Shown in pieces: positions 8,504-22,078 of a stretch of DNA of 64,000 bases (the first letter of the stretch is position 1; each line of letters begins with the position of its first letter). The notes beneath the pieces were generated by a model. That model was given only the letters and a program-made list of their open reading frames with translations, did no database searches and was not told where the DNA came from. Source of the stretch: Devosia sp. Root413D1 (GTDB lineage: Bacteria; Pseudomonadota; Alphaproteobacteria; Rhizobiales; Devosiaceae); contig NZ_LMEA01000008.1 of NCBI RefSeq assembly GCF_001425235.1, forward strand, positions 434,001 to 498,000, written 5' to 3'. Made by a program: the position numbers and the translations under genes.

Positions 8504-8701
8504 AGCGCTGAGCCTGGATGCTGTCCGGCGGAACCGTCAGCATTCGGTGCGCCTTCTAGCGGCAATCGATCGTCTGATCAACACCCCTTTTCGGCATTCT
8601 TCAGCCTTTGCGATCCGGCCCGCCGCCGTTCAAGTTTGCGGCAGATTCAGGGCGTTGCGTTGGCGGGTATCATCCTCTACCCTCATCGGCGACACTGAGA
8701 T

Positions 8702-9949
8702 ATGCCCGTGTCGGGCGCCCACGGCTTCGGCCGGATGCCGGCGACTGCGCGGGGAAATGGAGCAAGGTTGACCGATCAAGATCGGTCCGCCGCCGCAGCC
8801 GGGGCCGAGAGCCTGGAGCGGCACCGTGACGGGCAGGGCCGTAGCCCCGCCCAGACCACCGCGAATCCTGGGGGGCAACCTGGGCCTGGCGGAGCGGAGC
8901 GGCGGACGCACCCCGCAGGGAATCCCTCTTCGCGCCGGTCGCGAGGGCCGCTCTACGCGGCGCTCGATCTTGGCACCAACAATTGCCGCCTCCTGATCGC
9001 CCGCCCGCACGAGAACAGCTTTCGCGTGCTGGACGGTTTTACCCGCATCGTGCGCCTCGGCGAGGGCCTGTCGACCACCGGAAAGCTGTCCGACGCCGCC
9101 ATGGAGCGGACGATGGAGGCGCTGCGGCTCTGCCGTAACAAGCTGCGCGAGCACGAACCGACCCGCATGCGCCTCATTGCCACCGAGGCGTGCCGCTCGG
9201 CCTCGAACGGCGCCGAGTTCATCGCCCGGGTCGAACGCGAGCTCGGCCTCGTGCTCGAGATCGTCGACCGGCAGACCGAGGCCTCGCTCGCGGTCACCGG
9301 TTGCGCCGACCTGATCGAGGAAGAATCGTCGGGCGCCCTGATGTTCGATATCGGCGGTGGGTCGTCCGAACTCGCCTGGCTCGATTTCCGCGGCGGCCGC
9401 CCGCGCCGCCAGGGCCGCATGTCGTCGTCCATCCGCTCCTGGCAGTCGCTGCCGGTTGGGGTCGTCTCGATCGCGGAAAAATTCGGCGGCGTGAACGTCA
9501 CCCCCGAGACGTTTGAGGACATGGTGGCGTTCGTCGCCGGCCAGCTCCGCCAGTTTCGTGGCCGCGAAAAGCTGCGCCAGATGATCGCCGAGCACCCGGT
9601 GCACCTGATCGGCACTTCCGGCACTGTCACCACGCTGGCCGGGCTGCATCTCGGCCTCGAGCGCTACGAGCGCCAGAAGGTCGACGGCCTGTGGATGACT
9701 CGCGCCGATGTCGATGCCACCATGACGGCGCTGCTCGGCATGAGCTTTGACCGCCGCGTCGCCCATCCCTGCATCGGCAAGGACCGCGCCGATCTGGTGC
9801 TGCCCGGCTGCGCCATCTTCGAGGCGATCCGCCGCGAATGGCCGACCGAACGCGTGCGCGTCGCCGATCGCGGTCTGCGCGAAGGTATTCTCATCTCGCT
9901 GATCGACGCCGACCGGGCTGATCGCGCCAATAGTCGCAGGAGTCGCTGA
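8702..9949 (+). CDS. Ppx/GppA family phosphatase (exopolyphosphatase)
   Basis: Hydrolase of the ASKHA fold that releases phosphate from polyphosphate or pppGpp. The domain begins at about residue 83 ([16 protein letters not shown], the phosphate-1 loop), continues with [11 protein letters not shown] and the second phosphate loop [10 protein letters not shown], and later [11 protein letters not shown]. The first 80 residues are polar, Gly/Pro-rich and atypical, so a later start is possible; 415 residues if the first ATG is used. Its stop overlaps the rlmE start by one base, so the two are cotranslated, a pairing common in this order. Confidence 0.9.
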   Translation: MPVSGAHGFGRMPATARGNGARLTDQDRSAAAAGAESLERHRDGQGRSPAQTTANPGGQPGPGGAERRTHPAGNPSSRRSRGPLYAALDLGTNNCRLLIARPHENSFRVLDGFTRIVRLGEGLSTTGKLSDAAMERTMEALRLCRNKLREHEPTRMRLIATEACRSASNGAEFIARVERELGLVLEIVDRQTEASLAVTGCADLIEEESSGALMFDIGGGSSELAWLDFRGGRPRRQGRMSSSIRSWQSLPVGVVSIAEKFGGVNVTPETFEDMVAFVAGQLRQFRGREKLRQMIAEHPVHLIGTSGTVTTLAGLHLGLERYERQKVDGLWMTRADVDATMTALLGMSFDRRVAHPCIGKDRADLVLPGCAIFEAIRREWPTERVRVADRGLREGILISLIDADRADRANSRRSR

Positions 9950-10662
9950 TGGCCAAGGGAACAGGGCAGGGGGCCGGACGCAAATCGGCGACGGGCCTCA
10001 AGGTTCACGTAAAGACCGCCAAGGGCCGGAAGATTGGCTCGACGATCTGGCTGCAGCGCCAGCTCAACGACCCCTATGTCGCCAAGGCCCGGACCGAGGG
10101 ACTGCGCTCGCGTGCCGCCTACAAGATCAAGGAACTCGACGAGCGCTACCACTTGTTCAAAAAGGGCATGCGCGTGGTCGATCTCGGCGCGGCCCCCGGT
10201 GGCTGGTCGCTGGTGGCGGCGCCCATCGTCGGCACCACAGCGGATAAGCCGCTGATCGTCGGGATCGACTACCTCGAGATGGATGCGATCGAAGGCGTCA
10301 TCCTCCTGCAGAAGGATTTTAACGACGAGGACGCTCCCCAGGCGCTGATCGATGCGCTGGGTGGGCACAAGGCCGATATCGTGATGTCGGACATGGCGGC
10401 GCCGACCACCGGGCACCGCGCCACCGACCACATCCGGATCATGCAACTGGTCGAACTCGCCGCCGATTTCGCGGTCAAGGTCCTGGCGCCGGGCGGGACC
10501 TTTGTCGCCAAGGTGTTCCAGGGCGGCACCGAGCACGAGCTGTTGCACTTGCTGAAGCAGCACTTCACCACCACCATCCACGCCAAGCCCAAGGCGAGCC
10601 GCGCCGATTCCGCCGAGACTTACCTGCTGGCCCGCGGCTTCAAGGGCAACGCGCCGGAGTAA
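9949..10662 (+). CDS. rlmE: 23S rRNA 2'-O-ribose U2552 methyltransferase RlmE
   Basis: FtsJ/RrmJ-type methyltransferase of 237 residues that methylates the 2'-OH of U2552 in the 23S A-loop late in 50S assembly. The SAM loop DLGAAPGGW and the catalytic tetrad elements are visible: Lys in SRAAYKIKE, Asp in VMSDMAAP, Lys in FVAKVFQGG, and Glu in [10 protein letters not shown] basic N-terminal tail ([15 protein letters not shown]) likely binds rRNA. It overlaps ppx by one base. Confidence 0.95.
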   Translation: MAKGTGQGAGRKSATGLKVHVKTAKGRKIGSTIWLQRQLNDPYVAKARTEGLRSRAAYKIKELDERYHLFKKGMRVVDLGAAPGGWSLVAAPIVGTTADKPLIVGIDYLEMDAIEGVILLQKDFNDEDAPQALIDALGGHKADIVMSDMAAPTTGHRATDHIRIMQLVELAADFAVKVLAPGGTFVAKVFQGGTEHELLHLLKQHFTTTIHAKPKASRADSAETYLLARGFKGNAPE

Positions 10663-10714
10663 GTGCTTTGGTGCGCGGTGGTCGAACGACCCAGTGTGAT
10701 CACCCCACCTCCGA

Positions 10715-10794
10715 TGTCATCCCAGCGAAAGCTGGGACCCAACTACCCACAGGCTCGGGCTGCAAGATGGGTCCCAGCTTTCGCTGGGTTGACA
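10715..10794. repeat. GCGAAAGC-family paired palindrome D
   Basis: The left unit TGTCATCCCAGCGAAAGC and the right unit ending GCTTTCGCTGGGTTGACA form a long inverted repeat around a 26-base spacer; each unit also contains its own small hairpin (CCCAGC-GAAA-GCTGGG). It lies between rlmE and the convergent MFS gene, so it may also end transcription. Confidence 0.85.
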
Positions 10795-10857
10795 GCCGGT
10801 GGTAGGTTTAAGGCCGAGCCCTAATCACCGGGTTCGCGCAGCCCAATGATCCGCTGA

Positions 10858-12255
10858 TCACTCCGCCGGCGCGCCGCTCTCGGCCCGGTGGCTGTGCATG
10901 TTGGCGCTCCGCGGAACCCGCAGGAAGATCAGCGCCGAGATCAGCGTCACCGTTGCCATGGCCCAGAAGGCAACGTGGAAGTCGTTGAGCCCTGGGGCTC
11001 CGCCATGCAGCAGGTGGACGCCCTCAAAGATGCCGCCGCCGATCGCCACGCCGAAGGCGAGGGAGAGCTGCACGCTCACCTGGCTCAGCACATTGGCTTG
11101 CCCCGCATCCTTGTCGGCGACATCGGCGAAGATGAAGGCATTGGTGGTGGTCCAGAACAGCGACTGGAAGAAGCCGGTGATCACCAGCAGCGCCAGCATC
11201 AGCGGGGTCGGGGTGTCGGGCGTGTAGAGGCCCATCGCCAGCACCCCGCCGGCGGTGATGGTGCAGGCGATCACCAGCGCCCGGCGGAAGCCGAGCCGCG
11301 CGATGAAGCGCTCGGCCATGAACTTCATGGTGAAGGCGCCGACCGCCGAGGCAAAGGTCACCATGCCGCTCTCGAACGGGTTCAAGCCAAAGGCGAGCTG
11401 CAGCATCAGCGGAAACAGGAACGGCATCGCACCGGTGCCGAGCCGGAAGATCGTTCCGCCGATCATCGTCAGCCGGAACAGCGGCTGGCGGAAGATCCTC
11501 AGGTCGAGCAGCGGGTACTCGGTCCGGCGGAAGTGGAACCAGTAGGCGATAGCGGCCACCACACCGAGGAACAGCGAGCCATAGCCAAAGCTTGCGGGCA
11601 GGGCCGGCAGCGTCAGCACCGAGATGCCGAAGACAAGGCCGGCAAAGCACAATCCGGCCAGCAGAAAGCCGGTGAAGTCCAGCTTGCGCGGCTCGTTCCG
11701 ATGCCACTCCGGCAGGTACTTGTGGACCAGGATGATTCCAAGGATGCCGATCGGCACGTTGATCAGGAAGATCCAGTGCCAGCTCGCAAAGGTGGTGATG
11801 AAGCCACCGATCGGCGGCCCGACGATCGGGCCGACGAGCCCCGGGATCGACAGCCACGCCATGGCATCGACCAGTTGCTGCCGCGGCGTCACCCGCACCA
11901 GCACCAGCCGCGCCACCGGCGTCATCATCGCTCCGCCCATGCCCTGCAGGAACCGCGACAAGACGAACGTCAGCAGCGAGTTCGAGATGGCGCAGCACAC
12001 CGATCCGAGAATGAACACCACGATCGCCCAGGCAAAAATCCGCTTGGCGCCGAACTTGTCGGCCATCCAGCTCGACACCGGGATGAAGATCGCCAGCGCC
12101 ACCATGTAGGTGGTGAGCGCCAGCTTCAGCGCGATCGGCTCGGTGCCGATATCGTGCGCGATGGCCGCCAGCGAGGTCGCGATCACCGTCGAATCCATGT
12201 TTTCCATGAACAACGCCACGGCGAGGATCAGCGGAGTCAGGCGGAGCGCGGACAT
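10858..12255 (-). CDS. MFS transporter, DHA2 type (second of tandem pair)
   Basis: Proton-driven drug or metabolite exporter, 465 residues, about 14 hydrophobic helices. The first helix carries MENMDSTVIATSL (motif D1 of the 14-helix DHA2 group); WMADKFGAKRIF is motif A after helix 2; FLQGMGGAMMTPVARL and PIVGPPIGGF (motif C-like) mark helices 4-5. It follows its paralogue with an 8-base gap and shares long identical blocks with it, so the pair arose by tandem duplication. Substrate unknown. Confidence 0.92.
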   Translation of the reverse strand: MSALRLTPLILAVALFMENMDSTVIATSLAAIAHDIGTEPIALKLALTTYMVALAIFIPVSSWMADKFGAKRIFAWAIVVFILGSVCCAISNSLLTFVLSRFLQGMGGAMMTPVARLVLVRVTPRQQLVDAMAWLSIPGLVGPIVGPPIGGFITTFASWHWIFLINVPIGILGIILVHKYLPEWHRNEPRKLDFTGFLLAGLCFAGLVFGISVLTLPALPASFGYGSLFLGVVAAIAYWFHFRRTEYPLLDLRIFRQPLFRLTMIGGTIFRLGTGAMPFLFPLMLQLAFGLNPFESGMVTFASAVGAFTMKFMAERFIARLGFRRALVIACTITAGGVLAMGLYTPDTPTPLMLALLVITGFFQSLFWTTTNAFIFADVADKDAGQANVLSQVSVQLSLAFGVAIGGGIFEGVHLLHGGAPGLNDFHVAFWAMATVTLISALIFLRVPRSANMHSHRAESGAPAE

Positions 12256-12263
12256 CGGAGCCT

Positions 12264-13670
12264 TCAGAGTGTTGCCGGAACCGGCTTGGCGATAGGCTTT
12301 GCCTTGTGGCCCGACACGTCGCTACCTGCGTCGGGTGGCAGCCGCATGAACGGGATGGCGCTGCAGATGGCGACGGCAGCGACGACGAACCAGGCGATGT
12401 GGAAATCCGCCAGCACCAGCTCGCCACCATGCATATTCGAGGCGATTTCCAGCGCGCCACCCGCCACCGCGACACCGGCCGCGACGCTGAGCTGCTGGCT
12501 CACCGCATTGATCGCTGTGGCCTGGCTGGCATGTGCTTCGTCGACATCGGCAAACACCAGGGCGTTGACGCCGGTAAAGAAGAACGAGCGGGTGAGGCCG
12601 CCGAACAATAGCGAACCCATCAGCAGCCAGTGCGGCACCGCCGGGGTGAAGAAGCCGTTGATGGCGAGAAAAGTGCAGCCGAGCAGCGCCGTGACCATCA
12701 GTGTCCGCGGGAAGCCGAAGGCGGCATAGAGCTTTTCAGCGCCGAACTTCGAGAGGATCGCCCCGATCGCCGCGATGAAGGTGGTGAGCCCGGATTCGAA
12801 CGGCGTCAGTCCGAAAGTCAGCTGCAGCATCAGCGGCATCAGAAACGGGAAGGCGCCGATGCCGATACGGAACAGCGAGCCGCCGATGATGGCGTTGCGG
12901 AACAGCGGCAGCCGGAACATCTTTGGGTCGAGAATCGGGAACGGCGTGTGCTTCGCATGCCGCAGGTAAAGCAGCCCCGCGATAACCCCGACGACAATCG
13001 AGCCGTAGCCGGCGACGGTCGGGATGGCGGGGAGGCTGATCACCGAGAAGCCGAACATGATGCCGGCAAAGGTGATGGCCGAGAGAATCAGCCCCGGCAC
13101 GTCCACCGGTCGCTCGTTCCGGCCGTCGGCGGCATTGAGGTATTTGGTGACGAGGACCAGCCCGATGAGGCCGATCGGGATATTGATCCAGAAGATCCAG
13201 TGCCAGCTGAGATAGGTCGTGAGGAAACCGCCCAGCGGCGGGCCGGTGATCGGGCCGATCAGCGCCGGGATGGTGAGCCAGGCCATGGCCGACACCAGCT
13301 CATTGCGCGGTGTGGCGCGCACCAGCACCAGCCGCGCCACCGGCGTCATCATCGAGCCGCCAATGCCCTGGAGGAACCGCGACAACACGAAGGTCAGCAG
13401 CGAATCCGAGAAGGCGCAGCAGATCGAGCCGGCCATGAACACCACGATGGCAACGCGGAAAATGTTCTTGGCGCCGAACCGGTCGGCCATCCAGCCCGAC
13501 AACGGGATGAAGATGGCGAGCGCCACGAAATAGGCGGTGAGCGCCAGTTTCAGCGAAATCGGCTCGGCCCCGATATCCGCCGCGATCGCCGGCAACGAGG
13601 TCGCAATGACAGTCGAGTCCATGTTTTCCATGAACAGCGCGACCGCGAGGACGAGGGGGATGATGCGCAC
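12264..13670 (-). CDS. MFS transporter, DHA2 type (first of tandem pair)
   Basis: Inner-membrane exporter of the same family, about 468 residues if started at the GTG at 13670, which has GAGG eight bases upstream and gives a length matching its partner. A longer start at 13751 is open but adds a polar tail before helix 1. Motifs: MENMDSTVIATSLPAI, WMADRFGAKNIF, FLQGIGGSMMTPVARL, PITGPPLGGF. It is first of a two-gene operon, divergent from the gene at 13844. Confidence 0.9.
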   Translation of the reverse strand: MRIIPLVLAVALFMENMDSTVIATSLPAIAADIGAEPISLKLALTAYFVALAIFIPLSGWMADRFGAKNIFRVAIVVFMAGSICCAFSDSLLTFVLSRFLQGIGGSMMTPVARLVLVRATPRNELVSAMAWLTIPALIGPITGPPLGGFLTTYLSWHWIFWINIPIGLIGLVLVTKYLNAADGRNERPVDVPGLILSAITFAGIMFGFSVISLPAIPTVAGYGSIVVGVIAGLLYLRHAKHTPFPILDPKMFRLPLFRNAIIGGSLFRIGIGAFPFLMPLMLQLTFGLTPFESGLTTFIAAIGAILSKFGAEKLYAAFGFPRTLMVTALLGCTFLAINGFFTPAVPHWLLMGSLLFGGLTRSFFFTGVNALVFADVDEAHASQATAINAVSQQLSVAAGVAVAGGALEIASNMHGGELVLADFHIAWFVVAAVAICSAIPFMRLPPDAGSDVSGHKAKPIAKPVPATL

Positions 13671-13843
13671 GTAGGGAGCCTCGATCGAGGCACTGTTAGG
13701 ATTGAAACTATCGGCGTGAGCTTTACGGTGCGTGGGGCTGCAACGCAACACGTACCTCTGTCATTAATCGCTCGGGTCCTAACCGATTGACCCCCCAAGC
13801 CAACACGTGGCTTATTGTGGTCACATTTTGTTCGGGTTGAACC

Positions 13844-15160
13844 ATGAAGAGCTTTTCGTCGTCGAGCTTCGCCAGCAATCATGCCGAGGCGCTCGACCTT
13901 GCCTTTGCAGCAGTGCAGAAGAACCCACAGGCGCTGTTCACCAATTTCCAGTGGTTCCTGTACACCGGCAAGGACACGATCTTCTTTACCGCCTTCTCCA
14001 AGGAGAAGTTCGACAAACAGAAGCTGAAGGAACTGGTGGCGCAGGTGGTGGCGCTGGCGCCGCAGCTGACGCACGGCTTTGTCGGGGCGCGTCCGGGGCA
14101 CCCGTTCACCGAGAGCCAGCTCGACGCCATCACTTCGGTCGAGCTGGTTGACAGCTTTGACGGCTACCCGGACAAGTGGCTCGGTAAAAGCGCCGACATC
14201 TTCGATCACCCCGACCTGCCGCTGTTCCGCTTCATGGCGGCGACGCTGAAGGACGGCCCGGATGCCGAGGGGCGCATCTCGGTGATCCAGGTGCGCGCCG
14301 CGCATTGCGTGCTCGAGGGTTCGGATTCGGCGCTGCTGTCGCGCTCGCAGACCGCCAATCACGGCATCCAGTCCAACAAGGACAACAAGGTCAGTTTCGG
14401 CGCCCGCTTCAAAGGCGCGCTGCAGGCCGGTATCGGCGTGTCGCTGCACCTGTTCTTCGCCCACATCATGTCGCCGCCCGACAAGCCGTTCGGCTTCAAG
14501 ACCCTGCCTTTGCGCCGCGACCGGCTGCGTCGCCTCGCCAATCGGCTGGGGGTGCGGCAGCGCTCGCTCTACTTCGCCATCGTCACCCATGCGCTCCATT
14601 CCGATACCGACCGGCGCCTCAACGAGGCGGTGATCGCCGCGGCTTACACGATGCTGGATACCCGGCGCACTGATGCCGACGACGACTTCTTCCGGGTGCG
14701 CGCGCTGCAGGCGAAGTTCCCCTACAAGGAGGATTTCGTCGAGTATGTGCGCTCGGTCGACGATGTCGTCAGCCAGATCGAGAACAAGGACATTACCTCG
14801 TTCCAGACCCAGATCATGGCGCTGTTCGCCATGCACCGGAAGCTCCATAGCTGGTTCCCGTTCCTCTATGGCCCGCGCTTCTGGCGCTTTTCGGGCCGCG
14901 TCGACACCGTGCTGACCCTGGTGCCGCCGCACCGCACCCTGGGTCCGGTGACCCAATGGATGATGGAGCCGATCTATTGCGGCGCCTACCACCCCGCCTC
15001 CAACATCGCCACCTTCTGCCCTGGCCGGGAGTACATGACGGTGAACTTTGTCATGGAGCAGCGCCACATCGATGCGGTCGAGCGGATCGAGCCGCTGATC
15101 GCGAGGATCGAGGCACTGGATCTGCCGGAGCCGGTGAAGGGTGTGGGCGTCGAGGCTTGA
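13844..15160 (+). CDS. Condensation/WS-DGAT-fold acyltransferase-like protein
   Basis: 438 residues. The order of segments resembles CoA-dependent acyltransferases of the wax-ester synthase/condensation superfamily. AHCVLEG at residues 153-159 is in place of the catalytic HHxxxDG, keeping the second His (H154) but with Ala and Glu in the other positions. RLRRLANRLGVRQRSLYFAI near residue 228 matches the ALG-TVNDVVLA helix. A C-terminal hydrophobic strand (NIATFCPGREYMTVNFVME) matches the bridging strand. Whether it is active is uncertain. It is divergent from two exporters, which suggests a shared role with a lipid or peptide-like product. Assignment is by fold likeness only. Confidence 0.55.
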   Translation: MKSFSSSSFASNHAEALDLAFAAVQKNPQALFTNFQWFLYTGKDTIFFTAFSKEKFDKQKLKELVAQVVALAPQLTHGFVGARPGHPFTESQLDAITSVELVDSFDGYPDKWLGKSADIFDHPDLPLFRFMAATLKDGPDAEGRISVIQVRAAHCVLEGSDSALLSRSQTANHGIQSNKDNKVSFGARFKGALQAGIGVSLHLFFAHIMSPPDKPFGFKTLPLRRDRLRRLANRLGVRQRSLYFAIVTHALHSDTDRRLNEAVIAAAYTMLDTRRTDADDDFFRVRALQAKFPYKEDFVEYVRSVDDVVSQIENKDITSFQTQIMALFAMHRKLHSWFPFLYGPRFWRFSGRVDTVLTLVPPHRTLGPVTQWMMEPIYCGAYHPASNIATFCPGREYMTVNFVMEQRHIDAVERIEPLIARIEALDLPEPVKGVGVEA

Positions 15161-15213
15161 GGCGTCTGCTTAGGCACGCGGGCGGTCTGTGGTGGGCATA
15201 AATCTCACCACAA

Positions 15214-15370
15214 CCACCGGCCGTCATCCCGGCGAAAGCCGGGACCCAGTGCTCCGACCGCTCAACGAGCGCGAAACCATCCGACCTTGCCGTGATGGAC
15301 CGGCGCGATCCCTGCCTGCCCTCCCGCTCGAGCAGTGGGTCCCGGCTTTCGCCGGGATGACGGCCGGTGG
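15214..15370. repeat. GCGAAAGC-family paired palindrome E
   Basis: Left arm CCACCGGCCGTCATCCCGGC then GAAAGCCGGGACCCA; the right arm is its near-perfect reverse complement ending CCGGTGG, with about 87 bases between. It is the longest arm match of this family in the window (about 35 bases). It lies between the convergent genes at 13844 and 15415. Confidence 0.85.
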
Positions 15371-15414
15371 GTGGTGGGAGATCGGGACACCCCGCAGGTG
15401 CCGGAGGGCCAGAG

Positions 15415-15711
15415 TCAACCAGCAATCTCGTCCCACAGGTCATCCCAGCGTGGGTTCGCCGCTTCGATCAGCTCCACCTCCCACGGTCGTCGCCATTCCT
15501 TGATCCGCTTCTCACGCGTGATTGCCGCCTCGGCGTCGCCCTGTTCTTCGAACCACACCAGCTGTGTCACGCCATATCGTGCAGTGAAACTGTCGGCGAT
15601 TGCGTGCGTTCGATGTTGCCAGACGCGACCAACCAGATCGGACGTCACGCCGGTGTAGATCGTGCCGCGCCTGCCGCTCGCCATCATGTAGACGAAGAAC
15701 TGTTTGTCCAC
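15415..15711 (-). CDS. GIY-YIG nuclease domain protein
   Basis: 98 residues, the size of the stand-alone UPF0213-type GIY-YIG proteins. The core is FVYMMASGRRGTIYTGVTSD (the GIY and YIG strands appear as VYM and YTG), then an Arg-containing helix LVGRVWQHR, a Tyr in ARYGVTQLVW, and the metal-binding Glu in ITREKRIKEW. Start is GTG at 15711. Cellular role of such small proteins is mostly undefined. Confidence 0.88.
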   Translation of the reverse strand: MDKQFFVYMMASGRRGTIYTGVTSDLVGRVWQHRTHAIADSFTARYGVTQLVWFEEQGDAEAAITREKRIKEWRRPWEVELIEAANPRWDDLWDEIAG

Positions 15712-15767
15712 CTGCGCCCCCGAACCATCGGATCAACGCAGGCGGACGCTGTCAACGTAGGACCGGC

Positions 15768-19715
<3,948 letters not shown>

Positions 19716-19750
19716 GGCCGGCCCTGCCACGTTGCTGCCAACTCCACCGG

Positions 19751-19833
19751 GTCATTCCCGCGAAAGCGGGAATCTCCGTTGGGGATGGCGCAGCAGGCGC
19801 AAAAACCGAGGTTCCCGCTTTCGCGGGGATGAC
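19751..19833. repeat. GCGAAAGC-family paired palindrome F
   Basis: Left GTCATTCCCGCGAAAGCGGG, right CCCGCTTTCGCGGGGATGAC, 35-36 bases after the guaB stop. It is very similar to the copy at 37836. Each unit is itself a hairpin with a GAAA-type loop. Confidence 0.85.
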
Positions 19834-19865
19834 GCCGTGGTTCCCGGAAGCAGCGAGGCTATCGG

Positions 19866-20285
19866 TTGACCTCATTCTGGCTGATCGCCGCCATCCTCGC
19901 CCAGGGCGCGCTCGCCCTGGGGCTGCTCTGGTACCTCGGCACCATTCGGCTCCCGATGGTGATGAAGGGCGAGGTGCGGATCGACGACATCGCGCTCGAG
20001 CGTAAGGCTTGGCCGAAGCGCGAATGGCAGGCGTCCAACGCCTTCGACAACCAGTTCCAGCTGCCGGTGCTGTTCTATGTCGGGGCTGGGCTGGCGCTCT
20101 ATTTCGGCCCGACCCCTTTCGAGATCGGGCTGGCCTGGCTGTTCGTCGCGTCCCGCTACGTACATGCCTTCGTGCACATTACCGATAACCACGTGGTCCG
20201 GCGCTTTGCCGCCTACCTGGTCGGGCTGCTGCTGCTCTGCGTGTTCTGGCTCGACCTGGTGGCGCGGCTGCTCCTCGCGCTGTAG
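19866..20285 (+). CDS. MAPEG family membrane protein
   Basis: 139 residues from a TTG start, four hydrophobic helices. The MAPEG signature is in the loop after helix 1 (MVMKGEVRIDDIALE, WPKREWQASNAFDNQFQLPVL), including the conserved Asn-Gln-Phe-Glu-like NAFDNQFQLPVLFY. Eukaryotic members use glutathione and lipid substrates; bacterial members are mostly uncharacterised inner-membrane proteins. It lies between guaB and the rRNA methyltransferase. Confidence 0.85.
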   Translation: MTSFWLIAAILAQGALALGLLWYLGTIRLPMVMKGEVRIDDIALERKAWPKREWQASNAFDNQFQLPVLFYVGAGLALYFGPTPFEIGLAWLFVASRYVHAFVHITDNHVVRRFAAYLVGLLLLCVFWLDLVARLLLAL

Positions 20286-20346
20286 CGAGCTTGATCCGCG
20301 TGCCGCATCGTGGCACGGACGCGGCTGACGAGAAGAGGATCTTCCA

Positions 20347-21639
20347 ATGAGACTGCCCGGCCGGATTGCCGCCGCCATCGCTGTGCTCGCCGATATCGAT
20401 GCGCACAAGCGCCCGGTGGCCGAGGCGCTGAAGGCCTGGGGGCTCAACAACCGCTTTGCCGGCGCCGGCGACCGCGCCGCCATCGGCAACCTCGTCTACG
20501 ACACGCTGCGCCGCAGGAGTTCGCACGCCTTCGCCATGGGTTCGGACGCGCCGCGGGCGCTGGTGCTGAGCGTCGTGGTGCGCGAGTGGGGCGAGAACAT
20601 CGATGAGCTCAACCAGAGCTTTGGCGGCGATCGCTTCGCCCCTGCGCCGATCGATGCCGAGGAGGCGGCAAAGCTTACCGCCGCCGATCCGCTCGCCGGT
20701 GCGCCCGACCACGTGCGCGGCGATGTGCCCGAATGGGTCGCGCCGCACCTCGCCGAGAGCTTTGGGGAGGACTGGGTCGCCGAAGCGCACGATCTCTCCG
20801 GCCGACCGCCGCTCGACCTGCGCGTCAACACGCTGAAGGCCAACCGCGACAAGGCGCTGCGGGCCCTCGGGCGCTTCGCTCCCGATGCCACCGTCACCAT
20901 CCCCGAGGGCATCCGCTTTCCCGCCGGCGACCGCGACAGCCGCACGCCGAACGTCCAGAGCGAGGAAGGCTACATCAAGGGCTGGTTCGAGGTGCAGGAT
21001 TTCGGCAGCCAGATCGTCGCCGCGCTGGGCGGCGCGCGCGGCGGCGAGCAGGTGCTCGACCTCTGCGCCGGGGCAGGGGGCAAGACCCTTGCCATGGCCG
21101 CCGCGATGCAGAACCGCGGCCAGATCTTCGCCTATGACAGCGATCGCACCCGGCTCGCTCCGATCTATGACCGCCTGAAGCGCGCCGGCGCCCGCAACGT
21201 ACAGGTCCGCGCCCCGGGCGAGGGCGTGCTCGACGACCTGATCGGCAAGCTCGATCGCGTCGTGGTCGATGCGCCATGCACCGGCTCGGGCACCTGGCGC
21301 CGCCAGCCGACCGCCAAATGGAAGCTGACGCCCGAGCAACTCGCCGTCCGCGTCGAAGAGCAGCGCGCCATCCTCATCGAGGCGGCGAAGTATCTGAAAC
21401 CAGGTGGCACGCTGGTCTACATCACCTGCTCGGTGCTGCCTGAGGAGAACGCCCGACAGGCTCAGGCCTTCCTCGAAGCCAACCCGGACTTCAAGGCCAT
21501 CGCCGGCAACAAGCTCTGGATGAGCCACTTCTCCGGCGCCAGGCTGCGCGCCCGCTTCTCGCCCGAAGGCGGGATATCGCTTACTCCGCATCTCACCGGC
21601 ACGGATGGCTTCTACGTCATCGCCATGCAGCGAGGCTGA
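20347..21639 (+). CDS. RsmB-family RNA (cytosine-5) methyltransferase
   Basis: 430 residues. An N-terminal helical region (LADIDAHKRPVAEALKAWGL) is followed by a SAM-dependent Rossmann domain: LDLCAGAGGKTLAMAA (SAM loop), DSDRTRL, VVDAPCTGSGTWRRQP (motif IV Cys) and YITCSVLPEEN (motif VI catalytic Cys). Both cysteines of the RsmB/F mechanism are present. The target is probably a 16S rRNA cytosine, though the family contains several specificities. It has an AAGAGGAT ribosome site and is followed two bases later by a small membrane protein gene. Confidence 0.92.
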   Translation: MRLPGRIAAAIAVLADIDAHKRPVAEALKAWGLNNRFAGAGDRAAIGNLVYDTLRRRSSHAFAMGSDAPRALVLSVVVREWGENIDELNQSFGGDRFAPAPIDAEEAAKLTAADPLAGAPDHVRGDVPEWVAPHLAESFGEDWVAEAHDLSGRPPLDLRVNTLKANRDKALRALGRFAPDATVTIPEGIRFPAGDRDSRTPNVQSEEGYIKGWFEVQDFGSQIVAALGGARGGEQVLDLCAGAGGKTLAMAAAMQNRGQIFAYDSDRTRLAPIYDRLKRAGARNVQVRAPGEGVLDDLIGKLDRVVVDAPCTGSGTWRRQPTAKWKLTPEQLAVRVEEQRAILIEAAKYLKPGGTLVYITCSVLPEENARQAQAFLEANPDFKAIAGNKLWMSHFSGARLRARFSPEGGISLTPHLTGTDGFYVIAMQRG

Positions 21640-21641
21640 GG

Positions 21642-22046
21642 ATGATCCGCGATGATGCCGGCGGCTTGTCGCCCCTGTTCATCTTCACCGTCGGCTCGAT
21701 CGCCTTCCTGCTGATCGTCGGGGCGGTGGTCTGGTTCGCCATTCCGGGCGCCAGCGCCAAGCACCATTTCGTCTCGCCGTCGGGGCGCGTCGCGCTCGAC
21801 ATCGGCGAGACCTGTGGCGAGGCGAGCTGCGAGCGCCGGATCATCGCCGAGACCATCGCCGCTGACGGCAGCAAGTCGCGCCGCGGCTGCCGGGTCCCAC
21901 TGACTGATACGCATCTGGTGCTGCTCAACGCCTTCCCGCTTTGGGCCGCCGACGAGCAGACCGTCGAGATCGTCTATGCTGATGCCGCGGGGCAGGGCGG
22001 CAAATTCCCGCTGAACTTCGCCGCCGACTGTACCGCCACCGAGTGA
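21642..22046 (+). CDS. Single-pass membrane protein of unknown function
   Basis: 134 residues with one hydrophobic segment near the N-terminus (LFIFTVGSIAFLLIVGAVVWF) and a periplasmic domain of about 95 residues. The domain has five Cys in all (GETCGEASCERR, RRGC, ADC), which could form disulfides after export. It is two bases after the methyltransferase stop, with GAGG inside that gene, so cotranscribed. I do not recognise the family. Confidence 0.75.
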   Translation: MIRDDAGGLSPLFIFTVGSIAFLLIVGAVVWFAIPGASAKHHFVSPSGRVALDIGETCGEASCERRIIAETIAADGSKSRRGCRVPLTDTHLVLLNAFPLWAADEQTVEIVYADAAGQGGKFPLNFAADCTATE

Positions 22047-22078
22047 AACTTGCCTTCGCCTCGCACGTTACTCGAGGC

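Noticed and set aside
10888-13790. Long plus-strand open frames opposite the MFS genes
   Set aside because: Composition is dominated by Arg, His, Gln, Glu and Asp, as expected opposite GC-rich membrane-protein genes.
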